Assembly (NCBI GenBank): GCA_964460185.1
Contig: CAYWTM010000073.1
Coordinates: 1-17,734, forward strand
Source: JAVJPJ01 sp040217295
GTDB lineage: Bacteria > Pseudomonadota > Alphaproteobacteria > Rhodobacterales > Rhodobacteraceae
Direction of reading: 5' to 3'
DNA: 17,734 nucleotides
The translations under genes and the position numbers were made by a program. The notes beneath the pieces were generated by a model. The model was not told the DNA's origin. It did no database searches and saw nothing but the letters and a program-made list of their open reading frames with translations. Below are positions 14,643 to 17,734 of the stretch, in pieces (position 1 is the stretch's first letter; every line of letters starts with the position of its first letter).

Positions 14643-15518
14643 CTATCGCGTGGGAACAGGCACCTCGCCGCGATAATCGTAGAAACCGCGGTCGGTTTTC
14701 CGGCCGAGCCATCCGGCTTCGACATATTTGGTCAGCAGCGGACAGGGGCGGTATTTCGTATCGGCCAACCCGTCATGCAACACGTTCATGATCGCCAGGC
14801 AGGTATCGAGCCCGATGAAATCCGCAAGTTCCAACGGACCCATCGGGTGATTGGTTCCCAGCTTCATCGCCATGTCGATGGATGTGACGTTTCCGACCCC
14901 TTCATACAGGGTATAGACCGCTTCGTTGATCATCGGCATCAGGATACGGTTGACGATAAAGGCCGGAAAATCCTCGGCGGTGGCGGCCGTCTTGCCCAGG
15001 CGGTCCACCACGGATTTGCAGGCTGCAAAGGTTTCTTCATCGGTGGCGATGCCCCGGATCAGTTCCACCAACTGCATCACGGGCACCGGGTTCATGAAGT
15101 GGAACCCCATGAATTTCTCGGGCCGGTCGGTCCGGCTGGCAAGGCGCGTGATCGAGATGGACGACGTGTTCGACGTCAGGATCGTCGTGGGCTTCAGATG
15201 CGGCAGCAGGTCTTCGAAGATGGCCTGCTTGACCGTCTCACGTTCGGTCGCCGCCTCGATCACCAGATCGGTGGCCCCCAGATCCTGCAACCGTGTGGTG
15301 GTGGTGATGCGGTCCATGGCGGTCGTCATCTCCGCCTCTGAAATCTTGCCGCGTCCCACCTGCCGGCCAAGATTGCGGCTGATCAGATCCACGGCCGACG
15401 TCAGGGCATCGTGGCTGATATCGGTCATGACGATGTCATAGCCGGCCAGTGCACAGACATGGGCAATGCCGTTGCCCATCTGTCCCGCACCCACGACACC
15501 GATGCTCTTGATTTCCAT
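14643..15518 (-). CDS. hbd: 3-hydroxybutyryl-CoA dehydrogenase
   Basis: A 291-residue NAD(P)-dependent dehydrogenase that interconverts 3-hydroxybutyryl-CoA and acetoacetyl-CoA. The Rossmann motif G-V-V-G-A-G-Q-M-G-N-G-I-A has G10, G12 and G15. S-N-T-S-S (116-120) is a substrate-contact region. G-F-H-F-M-N-P-V-P-V-M-Q-L-V-E-L-I contains the catalytic H140 and E152. The C-terminal domain includes G-P-L-E-L-A-D-F-I-G-L-D. Length and domain order are those of stand-alone Hbd/PaaH proteins rather than the fused FadB. Start ATG 15518 follows GGAAGGG; the frame continues upstream without family similarity. In this organism type it may serve polyhydroxybutyrate turnover or the ethylmalonyl-CoA pathway, whose mcd gene is also in the window. 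The next gene on this strand upstream is etfA, beyond the divergent DUF6473 gene. Confidence 0.93.
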   Translation of the reverse strand: MEIKSIGVVGAGQMGNGIAHVCALAGYDIVMTDISHDALTSAVDLISRNLGRQVGRGKISEAEMTTAMDRITTTTRLQDLGATDLVIEAATERETVKQAIFEDLLPHLKPTTILTSNTSSISITRLASRTDRPEKFMGFHFMNPVPVMQLVELIRGIATDEETFAACKSVVDRLGKTAATAEDFPAFIVNRILMPMINEAVYTLYEGVGNVTSIDMAMKLGTNHPMGPLELADFIGLDTCLAIMNVLHDGLADTKYRPCPLLTKYVEAGWLGRKTDRGFYDYRGEVPVPTR

Positions 15519-15725
15519 GACCGCCCTTCCGAAGCTTTGCTTGCGTGGGCACAATAGGCCTCTGTCCTTGGTCCTTACAAGCCCAACCGCTCCGTGGCCG
15601 ATGCGCGCGGGCAACATTTTCGATTACCATAAAAACGTAATTAAATTAGATGTTTAGCGCCTTGTAAACCTGTCCCGCGCACCCTTGCCACCGGGTGAGT
15701 CGTAACTTTGGTGGGAGTTTGCGAA
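15519..15725. promoter_or_regulatory. Divergent promoter region between hbd and the DUF6473 gene
   Basis: A 207-bp intergenic region with a sharp AT-rich island at about 15617-15656 in GC-rich surroundings. On the plus strand TTACCA (15625-15630), 17 bp, then TAGATG is a possible promoter for the DUF6473 gene. The same island could hold the hbd promoter on the other strand. GGTGGGAG (about 15711-15718) serves as the DUF6473 ribosome site. Assignments are by eye. Confidence 0.35.
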
Positions 15726-16556
15726 ATGAGCTACGCACGACGGGGCCAGATGCTCCTGGATTATCAGGCCGTGGCCTATCCGGGGTCCGTGCTGCAATTC
15801 CGGGGCCCGGAACAGGATCTTGATGAGCCATATATCCTGTGCCTCGGCGGCTCGGAGACATTCGGCCGTTTCATTCATGCCCCTTTTGCCGCTCAGTTGA
15901 ACACCGCCCTGCCCGTGAAGGTCATCAATATGGGCGTTCGCAACGCGGGGCTCGAGGTGCTGATGCACGACCCGGTCCTGACCGCCGCAACCGCCCGTGC
16001 AAGCGCCGTGGTCCTGCAAATCGTGGGCGCCCAGAACATGAACAACCGCTACTATACCGTCCACCCGCGCCGCAACGACCGTTTTGTGGAAGCCTCCGCG
16101 ACGTTGCGGCGGCTATATCGCGACGTCGATTTTACCGAGTTCCACTTTGTCCGGCACATGCTCGGGCGTCTCAGGGACGTGTCGCAGGATCGCTTTCACC
16201 TCGTGGAAACCGAATTGCGCATGGCCTGGGTGGCGCGGATGAAATCCCTGCTGGCGCAATCCAGGGTGCCGGTCCACCTTCTGTGGCTGTCCCGCCGCAC
16301 CCCGGATGACGGGGCCAAGGGACGGGATCTGGGTTTCGATCCCCTTTTCGTCGACCATCGCATGGTAGAGGACGTGGCAGCCTTTGCCGCATCGATATGC
16401 ATCGCGGCGATGCCGGGATCCCGGGCGACGCCCCCAACAAAGGGCATGTTCTTTTCCCATTTGGAAGAACGTGCCGCCCGGGCCCTGCCCGGACCCGATG
16501 CCCATGCCGCCGCCGCAACGGCGCTGTTGCCCCATTTGACAGGCAAGCGAACATGA
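15726..16556 (+). CDS. DUF6473 family protein, SGNH-hydrolase-like
   Basis: A 276-residue protein of the DUF6473 family, common in Rhodobacteraceae and without a known role. Motifs recall the SGNH/GDSL hydrolase fold. I-L-C-L-G-G-S-E-T-F-G-R-F (residues 37-49) could be block I with the nucleophile serine. V-I-N-M-G-V-R-N-A-G (70-79) resembles block II. Q-I-V-G-A-Q-N-M-N-N-R-Y-Y (98-110) resembles block III, with V-H-P-R-R-N-D-R-F following. No clear D-x-x-H block V is seen, so hydrolase activity is not established. It has no signal peptide or membrane helix. ATG 15726 follows GGTGGGAG; the gene ends just before a hairpin shared with convergent etfA. It stands alone on its strand between hbd and etfA. 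Confidence 0.75.
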   Translation: MSYARRGQMLLDYQAVAYPGSVLQFRGPEQDLDEPYILCLGGSETFGRFIHAPFAAQLNTALPVKVINMGVRNAGLEVLMHDPVLTAATARASAVVLQIVGAQNMNNRYYTVHPRRNDRFVEASATLRRLYRDVDFTEFHFVRHMLGRLRDVSQDRFHLVETELRMAWVARMKSLLAQSRVPVHLLWLSRRTPDDGAKGRDLGFDPLFVDHRMVEDVAAFAASICIAAMPGSRATPPTKGMFFSHLEERAARALPGPDAHAAAATALLPHLTGKRT

Positions 16557-16557
16557 A

Positions 16558-16589
16558 AACGCCCCGCGCCCGAACCGGCGCGAGGCGTT
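16558..16589 (-). terminator. Terminator of the etfB-etfA unit
   Basis: AACGCC-C-CGCGCC (16558-16570) pairs with GGCGCG-A-GGCGTT (16577-16589) around a six-base loop, with one C/A mismatch. Read on the minus strand, the stem ends in GGCGTTTTCATG, giving a run of four T. It lies 27 bp past the etfA stop and directly after the DUF6473 stop, so it may also help end that transcript. Confidence 0.65.
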
Positions 16590-16616
16590 GGAAACGTCAC
16601 CCATCGAGCACTGCGA

Positions 16617-17543
16617 TCACAGTTTCGATGTCAGCTCCGGCACGGCATCGAACAGGTCGGCGACAAGGCCATAATCGGCGACCTGGAAGATCGGCGCCTC
16701 TTCATCCTTGTTGATGGCGACGATGACCTTGCTGTCCTTCATGCCCGCGAGGTGCTGGATCGCACCCGAGATGCCGACGGCCACATACAATTCGGGCGCC
16801 ACGACCTTTCCGGTCTGTCCAACCTGCCAGTCATTCGGCGCATATCCCGAATCAACCGCCGCGCGGGACGCGCCCACGGCCGCGCCCAGCTTGTCGGCAA
16901 GCCCCTCGATCAGCGCGAACTGATCCTGGCTGCCCACGCCGCGACCGCCGGACACGACAATGCCCGCGCTCGTCAACTCGGGCCGGTCCGAGGCCGCGAC
17001 CTTGTCTTCGATCCATTCGCTCAGACCGCCGGTGGCGGCGGTGCCCAGTTTCTCGACCGGGGCGGAGCCGCCCGCCGCAGCAGCATCAAAGCCCGCGGTG
17101 CGGATGGTGACGACCTTCTTGGCGTCGGTCGACGTCACCGTCTGGATCGCGTTGCCCGCGTAGATCGGACGCTCGAACGTGTCGGCGTCGATGACCGCGG
17201 TGGCGTCCGAGACGATCATCACATCCAGAAGCGCCGCGACACGGGGCAGCACGTTCTTGGCGTCCGACGTCGCCGGGGCCACGATATGGGTATAGTCACC
17301 GGCCATCGATACGATCAGGTCGGCCACCGGCTCCGCCAAGGTGTGGCAGAACCCGTGATCCTCGGCAAAGATCACCTTTGCGACGCCTTGCAGGGTCGCG
17401 GCCTCGGCCGCCGCCTCATCGCCGCCCTTGCCTGCGACCAGCACATGCACATCGCCCAGGGGGGCGACGGCACTCAGCGTCTTTGCCACCGCGTCGGTGG
17501 ACAATTGCCCATTGGTCACGTCCGCCAGAAGAAGAACCGCCAT
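16617..17543 (-). CDS. etfA: Electron transfer flavoprotein subunit alpha
   Basis: A 308-residue ETF alpha subunit. ETF is a soluble FAD/AMP heterodimer that carries electrons from acyl-CoA dehydrogenases to ETF:ubiquinone oxidoreductase. The C-terminal FAD domain shows S-G-G-R-G (198-202), D-S-G-Y-A-P-N-D-W-Q-V-G-Q-T-G-K (231-246), A-V-G-I-S-G-A-I-Q-H-L-A-G (255-267) and I-N-K-D-E-E-A-P-I-F (277-286), all family hallmarks. The N-terminal domain (1 to about 185) has the usual alternating strand/helix pattern. Start ATG 17543 shares its A with the TGA of etfB, so translation is coupled. The probable Mcd encoded at 3804-5489 is one likely electron donor. Confidence 0.96.
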   Translation of the reverse strand: MAVLLLADVTNGQLSTDAVAKTLSAVAPLGDVHVLVAGKGGDEAAAEAATLQGVAKVIFAEDHGFCHTLAEPVADLIVSMAGDYTHIVAPATSDAKNVLPRVAALLDVMIVSDATAVIDADTFERPIYAGNAIQTVTSTDAKKVVTIRTAGFDAAAAGGSAPVEKLGTAATGGLSEWIEDKVAASDRPELTSAGIVVSGGRGVGSQDQFALIEGLADKLGAAVGASRAAVDSGYAPNDWQVGQTGKVVAPELYVAVGISGAIQHLAGMKDSKVIVAINKDEEAPIFQVADYGLVADLFDAVPELTSKL

Positions 17544-17734
17544 CAGATCACCCCCGCTTCGTCTTTGAGTTTCGCGATCAGCTCGTCAACCGAGCCCACT
17601 TTCACACCCGCCTTGCGCGTTTCCGGCTCGGTCGTTTTCACAACCGTCAGGCGCGGCGTGACATCGACGCCGTAATCGGCGGCGGTCTTTTCATCCAGCG
17701 GCTTCTTCTTGGCCTTCATGATGTTGGGCAGCGA
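17543..17734 (-). CDS. etfB: Electron transfer flavoprotein subunit beta, C-terminal part (5' end outside window)
   Basis: The last 63 codons plus stop of ETF beta, open to the window edge. The visible part begins S-L-P-N-I-M-K-A-K-K-K-P-L, the conserved lysine-rich recognition-loop region through which ETF docks on acyl-CoA dehydrogenases. It goes on with P-R-L-T-V-V-K-T-T-E-P-E-T-R-K-A-G and ends V-D-E-L-I-A-K-L-K-D-E-A-G-V-I. Its TGA (17545-17543) overlaps the etfA start by one base. The usual etfB-etfA order and the coupling make the call secure. Confidence 0.94.
   Translation of the reverse strand, partial: SLPNIMKAKKKPLDEKTAADYGVDVTPRLTVVKTTEPETRKAGVKVGSVDELIAKLKDEAGVI

Noticed and set aside
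16752..17675. Plus-strand frame antisense to etfA and etfB
   Set aside because: The composition (many His, Arg, Gly) is typical of antisense frames of high-GC genes, and both sense genes are certain.

Overview
This GC-rich window reads as the chromosome of an alphaproteobacterium of the Rhodobacteraceae (Roseobacter group). The evidence is its gene content and order: an era/DUF1491/recO neighbourhood; a methylsuccinyl-CoA dehydrogenase-type acyl-CoA dehydrogenase with a long N-terminal extension, as in the ethylmalonyl-CoA pathway of Rhodobacter relatives; pckA divergent from chvI-chvG-hprK-rapZ-EIIA-HPr; and a DUF6473 protein next to hbd and etfAB. I see no tRNA, rRNA, insertion sequence, prophage, plasmid gene or CRISPR array. 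Everything looks like core chromosome.

Layout. (a) 1-2657: 3' end of era, a DUF1491 protein, a convergent Pr6Pr-type membrane protein, recO, and convergent thpR. (b) 2676-5489: an NAD(P)-dependent short-chain (extended SDR) reductase upstream of thpR on the minus strand, with a near-palindromic operator-like site before it, then mcd. (c) 5674-7049: a TSUP (TauE/SafE) exporter divergent from mcd, and a secreted DUF3859 protein. (d) 7156-14591: pckA and, across a 321-bp divergent regulatory region, a seven-gene plus-strand block chvI-chvG-hprK-rapZ-EIIA(Man)-ptsH-acyltransferase. (e) 14599-14642: two abutting perfect palindromes between convergent stop codons. (f) 14643-17734: hbd (minus), a divergent DUF6473 gene, then etfA and the 3' end of etfB (minus), separated by a hairpin with a short T run.

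How the genes may work together. Block (d) joins an envelope/acid-sensing two-component system (ChvG-ChvI) to a regulatory phosphotransferase branch. HprK would phosphorylate HPr on a serine, HPr and the EIIA would form a histidine phosphorelay, and RapZ is a nucleotide-binding adapter. The gluconeogenic gene pckA lies back to back with chvI. Hbd, Mcd and ETF fit one metabolic theme: acetyl-CoA and polyhydroxybutyrate carbon passing through 3-hydroxybutyryl-CoA and methylsuccinyl-CoA, with ETF taking electrons from the acyl-CoA dehydrogenase. PckA would draw C4 products off toward sugars.

I found no clearly new multi-gene system. The least explained signals are non-coding or small: the tandem palindromes, the operator before the reductase, a TCGCGCAA motif shared by the pckA and mcd upstream regions, and the DUF6473 protein with SGNH-like motifs.
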